From G963676655 sp963678305 (GTDB lineage Bacteria > Verrucomicrobiota > Lentisphaeria > Victivallales > Victivallaceae), in NCBI GenBank assembly GCA_963678305.2, contig CAXXVV010000010.1, positions 62,001-126,000 on the forward strand: a stretch of DNA of 64,000 nt. The letters are read 5' to 3'. Under the pieces are notes generated by a model, which ran no database searches, was not told where the DNA came from, and was given only the letters and a program-made list of their open reading frames with translations. This document shows, piece after piece, positions 15,503 through 23,476 of the stretch. Numbering within the stretch: position 1 is the first letter of the stretch; each line of letters begins with the position of its first letter. The translations under genes and the position numbers were made by a program.

Positions 15503-15940
15503 ATGCTGAATAAGATTTTGAAAATCATTTTTGCCGGCCCTAAAATTGCTCCAACCTACGGTTCCCAATTGTTGGGAGAATTCGAATTCGACCGGGGTAC
15601 TCACAGTTGGACCGTAAAAAAGCAAATTGGCGATTCGTCTGTAACGCTGACGGTGGGAGGAAAGCGGACTCCGGATCAGCAATTATTGAAAATCGTCGAG
15701 GAATATTATCGCGAATTTTCAAATTTTAAACAGATGATCAGAGATTTTCTCCAGGAGGAATCTTTGAAGCAGGAAGAATATGCCGGGGAGATATCTAATT
15801 TAAAAATTGAAGAAATAATGTTCACAAGACCGGATGAACCGGACCACGGAATGGTGTTCTTCACTGGCCCCGACCATCACAAATGCTGGCACTTGGATTT
15901 GGTCGAAGGCAAGCCCGGGTCATTATGCTTTGACGATTGA
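15503..15940 (+). CDS. Small protein of unknown function
   Basis: 145 residues, no signal peptide or membrane segment. The first ~70 residues are beta-rich (LGEFEFDRGTHSW, VTLTVGGK), then a helical, charged middle and a terminal acidic beta part (GMVFFTGPDHHKCW). A strong AAGGAGG is 7-8 bases before the ATG. The pattern of an LGEFEFD start with a Trp and a late HLDL resembles small immunity/DUF proteins in broad terms, but I do not recognise the family. It is followed by 15976-16434. Confidence 0.6.
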   Translation: MLNKILKIIFAGPKIAPTYGSQLLGEFEFDRGTHSWTVKKQIGDSSVTLTVGGKRTPDQQLLKIVEEYYREFSNFKQMIRDFLQEESLKQEEYAGEISNLKIEEIMFTRPDEPDHGMVFFTGPDHHKCWHLDLVEGKPGSLCFDD

Positions 15941-15975
15941 AAAAACTGAATCTACCGGAAAGAAGGAATTGGATT

Positions 15976-16434
15976 ATGACAACCGACTGGAAGCTTATTC
16001 GTGAGGTAATGAACGGTGTAATTGATGCTTGCGAAAAAATCGATCAACTGGCTCCGAATCTTTATGCCGGGGAATATGAGGCTAGGTCCGACTATCAGGG
16101 TGATGTCCGGGTGGGTGACTTTCTGGAGCGTTTCTGGCAATATCCCGAAGGGGCGGCGCGGGACATTCTGATAGTCCGCTCCCGGCTTGGAGCTGACCAG
16201 AAACATCTGACGGAAACAGCCCGGGCTCTAATTAATACTGCGACTGCCTGCAGCGAAGTTATCGGCTTATCAAAAGATGAGCTTGAAAGCGAGATTCCGG
16301 CATATCAAGCCCACTGCCAGTCCGGCGGAGCGTCTGTCCGGAGTCTACTCCAAGCCATCCCTCAAATTCAAAATGACTGGATGGTGACCGGTATATCAAA
16401 AGCTCTTACGGCAGTCCGCAATAAAAAGAACTGA
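15976..16434 (+). CDS. Small protein of unknown function
   Basis: About 152 residues, mainly helical, soluble, with one segment YQGDVRVGDFLERFWQYPEG. I placed the start at the ATG at 15976 because AAGGA lies 8 bases before it; the longer frame begins with TTG at 15937 and overlaps the preceding gene. Adjacent to the 15503 gene, so likely co-transcribed. No family recognised. Small paired unknown genes of this kind can be polymorphic-toxin immunity proteins, but nothing here proves it. Confidence 0.6.
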   Translation: MTTDWKLIREVMNGVIDACEKIDQLAPNLYAGEYEARSDYQGDVRVGDFLERFWQYPEGAARDILIVRSRLGADQKHLTETARALINTATACSEVIGLSKDELESEIPAYQAHCQSGGASVRSLLQAIPQIQNDWMVTGISKALTAVRNKKN

Positions 16435-16460
16435 CTGGTATTTTCTGTTATACAATTTCA

Positions 16461-16507
16461 AAGTATAGACGACGCCGTTAGTATACTTCATCCGTCACAA
16501 TTGACGG
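16461..16507. promoter_or_regulatory. Two inverted repeats upstream of the large secreted protein
   Basis: AAGTATA (16461-16467) and TATACTT (16482-16488) flank 14 bases; next to them CCGTCA/TGACGG flank CAAT (16492-16507). They sit between the small unknown gene and the secreted protein at 16616. The second could end transcription or be an operator; no T run follows it. Low confidence. Confidence 0.35.
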
Positions 16508-16615
16508 TTATTAGACTTGTTCAGCATTGGACAAATCGAGCCTCGGATATTATAATCATTATTGGAGTCTTTTTGTTAAGAAGATATGAAAATAATACTT
16601 TTAAGGAGAATTACC

Positions 16616-19369
16616 ATGAATTTTAATATACAAAGACGATCCAGCGCTCTTCCGGCTTTGATATTGTTATGTCTGTTGTTTATTACAATCCCCGGCGCAT
16701 GGGCGCAGACAACCCTGAAAATTGTTAATAATTTTAATGTCAACACCAAAAACGCCACCACATATTTCGGGGCAAACTATCCCGATGACCAGGTATGGCT
16801 CTATTTCCTGAACACCGGCGGCAAAGTAACTTATACCGACACGGACGGAGTTCTGAAAACCGTGGCGGACACCCACAGCGTCAAGCTCAGCAAGGTAAAG
16901 AACGGAACTTTCACTCTGGCTGTCGGCGCCAATAGCGCCAAAGTCTTCGCCGGGCTCGGGACCAGCGATCCGTTCTCCGGCAACAACGGGCCCGGAGTGT
17001 TCGACACCGATGTCCCTTACGCCTTGCTCGAGTGGACGATCAACGGTAATCAATACGATAACGCGGACCTTTCCTACGAAGATTCCGTTTCGTTCCCGAC
17101 AACCCTGACCGTTTACAACGCTTCCGGCGCGCAAACCAATCAGGCCACTTTCCAGGCCGGAACCACGGCGCAGGATGTCATTAACAAATTGCAAGCCGCG
17201 CTGCCGACCGGTCCGGTCGGGCCTTATCCGCAAAGCAGTGACAACAACTATCCGTCATCCGGGAATGTCGGATACGGTCCGCTGGTTCCCACGGTTTCAG
17301 GCAACACCGGGGCCAACCGATGCATCGGATCGTCAAAGACCTGGATATCGGGACCGGATACAAACAACCTGCGCAGCATGTATATTTACGCCCCGTCGTT
17401 GAACAGCTACCTGGCCTATCTGAAGACAAATGAAACATCTCAATTCAACAACGGGATCAGCGGCTGGTTTATCGATTACAGCGGTAACGGCGGCTATTCC
17501 GGCTATTTGACCATTACCGGCAGCGATCAAAACTACGGTTTGCGCATTCATGACATCCGGGTGAATACTGCTCCAAGCGCGGCAAACAGCTGGAAAGCCG
17601 ACCCGAACGCCGGGACCACAACAACCGGAGAGATCACGGTACTGGCCAATAACACCTCAATTCAATTTCCGTCCGATCCCACCACCAATGTAACCGGACC
17701 ATGGACGGACGGGGTGATCTATTCCGGCGCGGCACTGGTCGGAACGCTTGGCGGCGGCCCGGTGGTCACCGGAACCGGCGATTTTGCCGATGGCGGCACG
17801 CACAATGATATTGTCGCGACCATGCTGGCTTCGATCAGCGCAAGTATCGCCACCGGACTGCTGGGCAGCGACATGTATAATAATAAAATCACTGCCACCA
17901 CACCGGGTTCGACAATGTATTGGTTTAACACTATGACCCGGGCGCAATCCACTCAGAAGCTGTTCGATAAAGCCTGGCCCGGCGGCCAGAAATACTACGA
18001 TCCGTTCTGGGGAACGATGGCCGAACTGACTAATATGCAGGGCTACCTCTCTCCGTTTAACGACCGCTGGCAGAACTTCAGTCCGGACTTTGCTCTGGGT
18101 GAAAATTATACCATGACATGGGAACTAGGCATTCCCGCCGCCGGAGCCGGGAACTATTTCGTCAGCGGTTATATTACCGGTGACGTTATTGACGGCATAA
18201 CCGTTGCCCTGAGCGGTGACACAAGCAAAACGACGACCACCAACTCCGAAGGATTTTTCTTTTTTGAAAATCTGGCCAACGGTAAATATATCGTTACCCC
18301 GTCCACAACCGGTTATTCATTCAGTCCGTCCCATGCGTCCGTCACGGTAGCCGGCTGCGACCAGCCGTCCGAGGGTTTCACTGCCACCGCCATGCTGACC
18401 GGAACTCACTCCGTCAGCGGCACGATCTCCGGCGACGTCAAGGAAAAAGTGATCATCTCGCTTTCCCCGGTCGACGATCCGAATAATGTAATAACTACAA
18501 CCACTTCAGCGGAGGGAACCTATTTCTTCCCGAATCTGGTTGAAGGGGACTACTTTGTCACGCCTTATCTCAGAGGATATTTATTCAGCCCATCAGGCTA
18601 TACAATAACTATCCTCAATTCCAGCAAAATTGCCACAGACTTCGTCGCTATCGGGTCTAAAGTCGCTATCGGCTCAAAATTGCTGGTGGAAACCAATGAC
18701 ATTGCGGGACTTGACATTGATGAATTTCTGGTGAAACCGAGAGTTTATGCCAAATACGGTCTTTCCGGCCGAAGAACCGGAAAATCCAATATCCGGGTTC
18801 TGACCAGGGCGGCTCAAGCAAAAGGAGCAACTTTCCTGAATTGCATCTGGACAGACAGCATCCGCCTTTATGACCGCAAGGAACTGCGCATTGCCCGCAA
18901 ACAGGGAATCAGTACAGCTACCTGGGCCGCCGATCCAATCAATCAGGAAAGCCTGGAAATGGAACTGTGCATCGGAGGACGTAAGTTGGCTGACCTTTAC
19001 GTCTACCCGATCGCCCTGGAATTACCTGAAATAACCAATATTTCCACCGACTGGCAGAATGAAAAAGGCGACAAAACGCTGGTTATTACCGGCCGCTGGT
19101 TTGGATCAGACACTCTGAAAGTTTCCCGGGAATACAACCGGGACGGAGTGATAAAATTACAAAAAATGAGAGTATTGAAGCCGACTGAAGCAGATGCCGA
19201 CGCCGGTTACAAAGACCATAAGGGCAAACCGTCATTTATGAACTGTCAAACCGGAGCAAGTAAAGTGGTAGTTGTCATTCCATCAAGAGATCCTGGCGGC
19301 GCTTTGAACAGCACACTGGTCCTGGATAACGGCATCGGACTTGCAACCGGCACCATTCCGCTTGAATGA
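16616..19369 (+). CDS. Large secreted protein, possible GH64/thaumatin-like region plus two regulatory-like beta domains
   Basis: About 917 residues. The ATG at 16616 has AAGGAG 8 bases before it; an upstream in-frame ATG at 16586 does not. Residues 1-30 are a signal peptide (hydrophobic core, then AWA-Q). Residues 30-510 are Asn/Gly/Thr-rich with a pattern recalling the beta-1,3-glucanase (GH64)/thaumatin-like fold (NDIVATMLASISAS, then FDKAWPGGQKYYDPFWG); this is a tentative resemblance. Two tandem carboxypeptidase-regulatory-like repeats follow (about 513-592 and 598-672), both starting VSG-I-GDV. The last ~240 residues are unassigned (CIGGRKLADLYVYP). Probably a surface carbohydrate-active or adhesive protein. 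Monocistronic in appearance. Confidence 0.75.
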   Translation: MNFNIQRRSSALPALILLCLLFITIPGAWAQTTLKIVNNFNVNTKNATTYFGANYPDDQVWLYFLNTGGKVTYTDTDGVLKTVADTHSVKLSKVKNGTFTLAVGANSAKVFAGLGTSDPFSGNNGPGVFDTDVPYALLEWTINGNQYDNADLSYEDSVSFPTTLTVYNASGAQTNQATFQAGTTAQDVINKLQAALPTGPVGPYPQSSDNNYPSSGNVGYGPLVPTVSGNTGANRCIGSSKTWISGPDTNNLRSMYIYAPSLNSYLAYLKTNETSQFNNGISGWFIDYSGNGGYSGYLTITGSDQNYGLRIHDIRVNTAPSAANSWKADPNAGTTTTGEITVLANNTSIQFPSDPTTNVTGPWTDGVIYSGAALVGTLGGGPVVTGTGDFADGGTHNDIVATMLASISASIATGLLGSDMYNNKITATTPGSTMYWFNTMTRAQSTQKLFDKAWPGGQKYYDPFWGTMAELTNMQGYLSPFNDRWQNFSPDFALGENYTMTWELGIPAAGAGNYFVSGYITGDVIDGITVALSGDTSKTTTTNSEGFFFFENLANGKYIVTPSTTGYSFSPSHASVTVAGCDQPSEGFTATAMLTGTHSVSGTISGDVKEKVIISLSPVDDPNNVITTTTSAEGTYFFPNLVEGDYFVTPYLRGYLFSPSGYTITILNSSKIATDFVAIGSKVAIGSKLLVETNDIAGLDIDEFLVKPRVYAKYGLSGRRTGKSNIRVLTRAAQAKGATFLNCIWTDSIRLYDRKELRIARKQGISTATWAADPINQESLEMELCIGGRKLADLYVYPIALELPEITNISTDWQNEKGDKTLVITGRWFGSDTLKVSREYNRDGVIKLQKMRVLKPTEADADAGYKDHKGKPSFMNCQTGASKVVVVIPSRDPGGALNSTLVLDNGIGLATGTIPLE

Positions 19370-19402
19370 AAATTTCAGGGCCGAAAAAAGAATATATTTT
19401 CA

Positions 19403-19426
19403 AGTGCGATTATATTTAACCGCACT
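19403..19426. repeat. Inverted repeat in convergent gap
   Basis: AGTGCG/CGCACT arms with a 12-base loop between the stops of the convergent 16616 and 19463 genes. T runs on either side are weak; it might serve as a shared terminator. Confidence 0.3.
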
Positions 19427-19462
19427 CAAAAAGTCTTAGCTATAAAATCCCGGAGCCGGTAA

Positions 19463-21916
19463 TTATTTCCGGCCGGGAACTTTAATCGATACGGTCTTGA
19501 ATTCAAACGGGCCAAGCTTATGCTTCGACTCGATCTTTCCGGCCAGCATTGACAATTTGACCTTGGCGGACGCATCGGTCGGATTGTAAATCCGCAAGAT
19601 CAACTCATTCTTACCCGGGTTTTTCTTGCAGCAGGTAATAACCGCCGGACCTTTCGCGATCGAAACAAAGTCCTGCAATGGAGAGTTTTTGTCTTTACCG
19701 CCGGGACAAAACAGGACATGCGGAGTACCTTCTGCGAAAAGCATGGTTTGCTTATCCATTTCAGCGATGAGTTCATCCGCTTTACCACCGATTAATTTCA
19801 GTGCAAATTCGCGCTGGCCAACATCGATACGGTCATGGACCCGGTCATTTGAAACCAGGTCGCGGCCAAGCAGCGGCAGGGCGGAGTAACAGGGCGAACG
19901 CATTAATGAATAGCGCATTTCACCATTATAGTAATCCAGGCCATGCCCCGAATCACAAATGACGCCGCAAGCCAGATTCTGTTCCGCGGAGACCGCGGCG
20001 AACCACTGACTGAATACCTTCTCCTCGCGCACCGGCGGAATCGTCTTGCGCCCGAAAATATCCTGAGCCAGGCACTCGGCCTGCTTGTCGACAAACGGGA
20101 ACGAAGCTTTATACATGATGTTCGGAGTCCGGTTATTGATCTGCATGCGGATTTCAAATCCGGTGCCACGTCCCGGGATGACGTAACGGGTCCTCAAAGT
20201 GGACTCCTGATACTGGAACAAGGCTTCGACAATCGTTCGTACCGGTCCGCTTTCAATGATCCGGACCGGACTGAGTTGAGCGTCTGAAAGTCCGGAAACA
20301 CTCTGCACCTGCGCTTTAGTCATCAACTTGAAGGAACCGATATGTTTGCGATAAGCAACGGTATCCGTACCCCATGCATCTTCGTTGTCCTGCATGACCA
20401 GGACGCGGCCGGCCGCGGCGCTGAAAAGCTCCTGCCCTCCGACCTTGAACGAATCGATCAACCCGGTCGTGCCGCTGATCGAAAGCGCCATTGCACCGTT
20501 GTCGAAACTGAGCGCAGTATTGGTAAAGGGAGGCGGAGACTGCAGCAAATTCGGTCGGCACTCGAAACGGCTGATGCCGCCGGGAGGCAGTTCAGCCGCG
20601 AACACGACTTTTTTGCGCCAGTCCAGATTAAGATTGGAATCTTCGTGTTCAACTTGTGACGCGATTCTCTCATTACCTGAATAAACCTCGATATCATAGA
20701 AAGTGTCGTCCCAGTTATGATCCGCCAACTGCATCTCACATTCGATCTCGGTCCTGACCGGATACGGATGCGGGTTCCAGACGAATACCGGCATGTCGCC
20801 CTCCGCGGCCTTCTGCTGGTTTTGCAGCAGCGTCATAAAGGCGTCGGTACGAAGTCGCGCCAGGATTTCCCGACCATGAGATAACTGCTGCAGTGAAGAT
20901 TCCTCCGCCGGTTTGATACTGGAACCGGGCAGGATATCATGGAACTGGCAGAACGCCAGATCTTTTGCAGCCGTGCGAATCTTGTCGGAAGAATATCCCA
21001 GTTTTCCGTTGACCCAGGCGGCGGACAACATTTTTTCAGTTAATGTCAGCTCGCTTTCAAGTTTCCGGTGCAGTTGTTTGATCCGGACCTGCGATGTATA
21101 GCAGCCGGTTGCGAAAAAGTTCAGTTCCTTATCGTGAACCGGCAGTTCCATCCCGGACTTACGGATTTCCGCGAAAAAGTCGTCCGGGTTTGAATGGACG
21201 ATATCCAGTTCAGGGTGTTCCTTGATATACGCGTTGATCTCCTGTAAATCAATCCGGGACGGGCCGCCGCCGTGGTTGCCGATACCCCAGGTCGCCACAT
21301 CAGCCGGATAATCCCGGTCCAGCTCGATCACATCTTCCAGTTTTTTGCAGGCGGTCCCGCGAAGGGTGTTGTAGCCGCCGTAAAGACGGTGGGCGGTTAT
21401 TTTTGCATCACCATAACCCTGCCAGCAGAAAATCTCGGAAGGAAGTTCGCACCTTTTCGGGTCCGGGCGCATGAAAAGGTAGGCTTTGAAACCGCATTTG
21501 ACCAGCACTTGAACCAGGCCGCGGGAATGGCCGAACGGGTCAAAGTTGATCGCGGTTTTCGGGTAGACGCCGAATCTTGACTCAAAATATTCTTTGCCAA
21601 GTTCGATCTGCCGGATTACCGATTCACCGGAGATCATATTGCAGTCCGGCTGCAGATACCAGCCGCCCATGATGTGCCATTTCCCGGACTTGACCAGTTT
21701 TTTGATGCGCTTGAACAACTTCGGCTCATAACGCTCAACCCATTCATAGAGGACCGCTTCGTTATGACAAAAAACGAAATTATCGTAATTTTCGCAGAAA
21801 TCGGCCGCCACCCGGAAAGTACTCAAAGTTTCGCCGATGCCTTCTTCGCGCTGCCACAGCCACACCGGATCAAGGTGCGCGTTGCATATCAAATGGATCC
21901 TCTTATGGTTTGTCAT
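19463..21916 (-). CDS. Alpha-mannosidase, GH38
   Basis: 817 residues, the full family length. HLDPVWLW holds the zinc ligands H14 and D16, and NFDPFGHS holds the nucleophile D126; the middle three-helix bundle contains FCQFHDILPGSS, another zinc-binding segment; the rest is the usual beta-sandwich C-terminal half. No signal peptide, so it probably acts in the cytoplasm on imported oligosaccharides. It ends the minus-strand glycan block, after the isomerase-like gene, with GGCGGGAAAT before the start. Expected reaction: hydrolysis of alpha-linked mannose. Confidence 0.93.
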   Translation of the reverse strand: MTNHKRIHLICNAHLDPVWLWQREEGIGETLSTFRVAADFCENYDNFVFCHNEAVLYEWVERYEPKLFKRIKKLVKSGKWHIMGGWYLQPDCNMISGESVIRQIELGKEYFESRFGVYPKTAINFDPFGHSRGLVQVLVKCGFKAYLFMRPDPKRCELPSEIFCWQGYGDAKITAHRLYGGYNTLRGTACKKLEDVIELDRDYPADVATWGIGNHGGGPSRIDLQEINAYIKEHPELDIVHSNPDDFFAEIRKSGMELPVHDKELNFFATGCYTSQVRIKQLHRKLESELTLTEKMLSAAWVNGKLGYSSDKIRTAAKDLAFCQFHDILPGSSIKPAEESSLQQLSHGREILARLRTDAFMTLLQNQQKAAEGDMPVFVWNPHPYPVRTEIECEMQLADHNWDDTFYDIEVYSGNERIASQVEHEDSNLNLDWRKKVVFAAELPPGGISRFECRPNLLQSPPPFTNTALSFDNGAMALSISGTTGLIDSFKVGGQELFSAAAGRVLVMQDNEDAWGTDTVAYRKHIGSFKLMTKAQVQSVSGLSDAQLSPVRIIESGPVRTIVEALFQYQESTLRTRYVIPGRGTGFEIRMQINNRTPNIMYKASFPFVDKQAECLAQDIFGRKTIPPVREEKVFSQWFAAVSAEQNLACGVICDSGHGLDYYNGEMRYSLMRSPCYSALPLLGRDLVSNDRVHDRIDVGQREFALKLIGGKADELIAEMDKQTMLFAEGTPHVLFCPGGKDKNSPLQDFVSIAKGPAVITCCKKNPGKNELILRIYNPTDASAKVKLSMLAGKIESKHKLGPFEFKTVSIKVPGRK

Positions 21917-22012
21917 ATTTCCCGCCTGTCTGTTTTTTGTTGAATAATTGAAACGTAATTACGTTCAAAGCAATAAATTAGCACTGTTTAACAGGCAGTC
22001 AAACTCAATAAG

Positions 22013-23476
22013 TCAATCCTTTGCAATTATTACGGCCTCAATACCAAGACAATCCGCGATTTTTTTGATAGTCGCGGCATGATGGCCGACGCCAAGCGCG
22101 AAGTGATGAGTCGGGCCTTCCGCGGCCCAGCGCTTCAGGAACGTCCGGACGTCGGGCGCAAATTTACCGTGGGTATTGGTGTTTCCGGTCGGCGGGATCG
22201 GCCCGGCCAGCGATTCACCTTCGGCAATGACAAACTTGAAGTGGCCGTCGGCCTTGACACTGACGCTCAACATGGTTATCGGGCCGACTTTGATATTGAA
22301 TTCCACTCCGGCTCCGGAACCGGGTTTACCGTGATATTTTTTCAAGCTCCTGATCACCGGTTTGCCTTCGGCGATATTCAAATGATGCGGACCGTCGTGT
22401 CCGACCAGCACCGTGTCGCGGGCGAAATCTATGGGATGAAACTCGGCAAAACTGCCGCCGATGTCCAGCCGGTCGAAAATCATCATCGCGATACAGGTCT
22501 TGATGTCGAATTCGCCGCACATCGGAAACCCGGCGGCGGTCAGCAGGGAGTTGCCGACAATGAAATTAGTGACCAGCATCCGCATTTCAGAACCGGGCTC
22601 CGCTTCGTAGTAATAAGCCAAACCGTCGAGTTTTTTCGCGAGAATAAATTTTTCCAGCGCAACCGCGACCCGCGCCGCTTTACTGAGATCTGTTTCGGTC
22701 AATTTTTCAGTCAGCGGATCGGAAACCGGATCGGGAGTATCAAAAAAGCTCAGAATCCGGTCTTTCATCTCGACTACCTCCGGGCTTGAATCATCAACTT
22801 TGACCAGTTGACGCATCACTTCGTCCGGTTCGCATTGCACCACATGACAGCCGAACGAGGCCGTCACCGCGGTCGGGTCGGTCTGCATATCGAGCATCGC
22901 TTCGAGAACGTGTCCCATGTGTCCGAGCCGGGCCCGTTTAAGGTCGTGCAGGACATTGGCGATCGAACACCACTCGGCGATTTCAGCATCCGCCTGAGGA
23001 TCATTTTCACGCATCCCGATAATGACCGGCGGCGCCGGACGCCCCATCCTTACAGCCACGCCGGTAAATTCCGGCACGGAACAGTAATCATCGTTACAAA
23101 GCTGCATAAAGGTCCGGGCATTGGCGTAGTCCATCGCCGACAACGGCTGCAAAACCACCAGCACGATCGGGATATGCAGTTCACGGGCAATGATCCCGAA
23201 TGTGGAACTGGTGGCGTAAGTCACCATATCGACAAACAGCAGATCGAGGTCCGCTGCTTTAAGTTCAGGCAGGACGGCATAAGCCTTTTCCGCGTTATCG
23301 ATAATACCGTGGTCCAGGACTGTGACCGGATGGGTCGCAAGTTTGGCTTTAAAAGTCCTCATTTTGTCCAGCATGACTTCATAGAGACCTTCGAACTGGT
23401 CCCAGTACGTATCAAGCCCGACGCCGATCACACCGACATTCGCGCCCAACGGTTTTCTTCGAGGAATTTTCACCAT
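22013..23476 (-). CDS. L-arabinose/L-fucose isomerase-like protein
   Basis: 487 residues. The alternating Rossmann-like N-terminal half (GVIGVGLDTYWDQF, LLFVDMVTYATS, VVLQPLSAMDYA) and a later Glu/His-rich active-site half (GEFDIKTCIAMMI, GSFAEFHPID, GHDGPHHLNIAEGKP) match the AraA/FucI superfamily, which isomerises aldoses to ketoses with Mn. The exact sugar is unknown. The start overlaps the end of the upstream 794-aa gene by 7 bases, implying co-translation. With GH29, GH38 and GH42 neighbours, a fucose or related deoxy/arabino sugar is a sensible substrate guess. Confidence 0.8.
   Translation of the reverse strand: MVKIPRRKPLGANVGVIGVGLDTYWDQFEGLYEVMLDKMRTFKAKLATHPVTVLDHGIIDNAEKAYAVLPELKAADLDLLFVDMVTYATSSTFGIIARELHIPIVLVVLQPLSAMDYANARTFMQLCNDDYCSVPEFTGVAVRMGRPAPPVIIGMRENDPQADAEIAEWCSIANVLHDLKRARLGHMGHVLEAMLDMQTDPTAVTASFGCHVVQCEPDEVMRQLVKVDDSSPEVVEMKDRILSFFDTPDPVSDPLTEKLTETDLSKAARVAVALEKFILAKKLDGLAYYYEAEPGSEMRMLVTNFIVGNSLLTAAGFPMCGEFDIKTCIAMMIFDRLDIGGSFAEFHPIDFARDTVLVGHDGPHHLNIAEGKPVIRSLKKYHGKPGSGAGVEFNIKVGPITMLSVSVKADGHFKFVIAEGESLAGPIPPTGNTNTHGKFAPDVRTFLKRWAAEGPTHHFALGVGHHAATIKKIADCLGIEAVIIAKD

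Noticed and set aside
22079..22789. Long antisense ORFs opposite the isomerase-like gene (also 22808-23509, 24355-25191)
   Set aside because: Shadows of the GC-rich third positions of the minus-strand genes; the minus-strand products have clear families.
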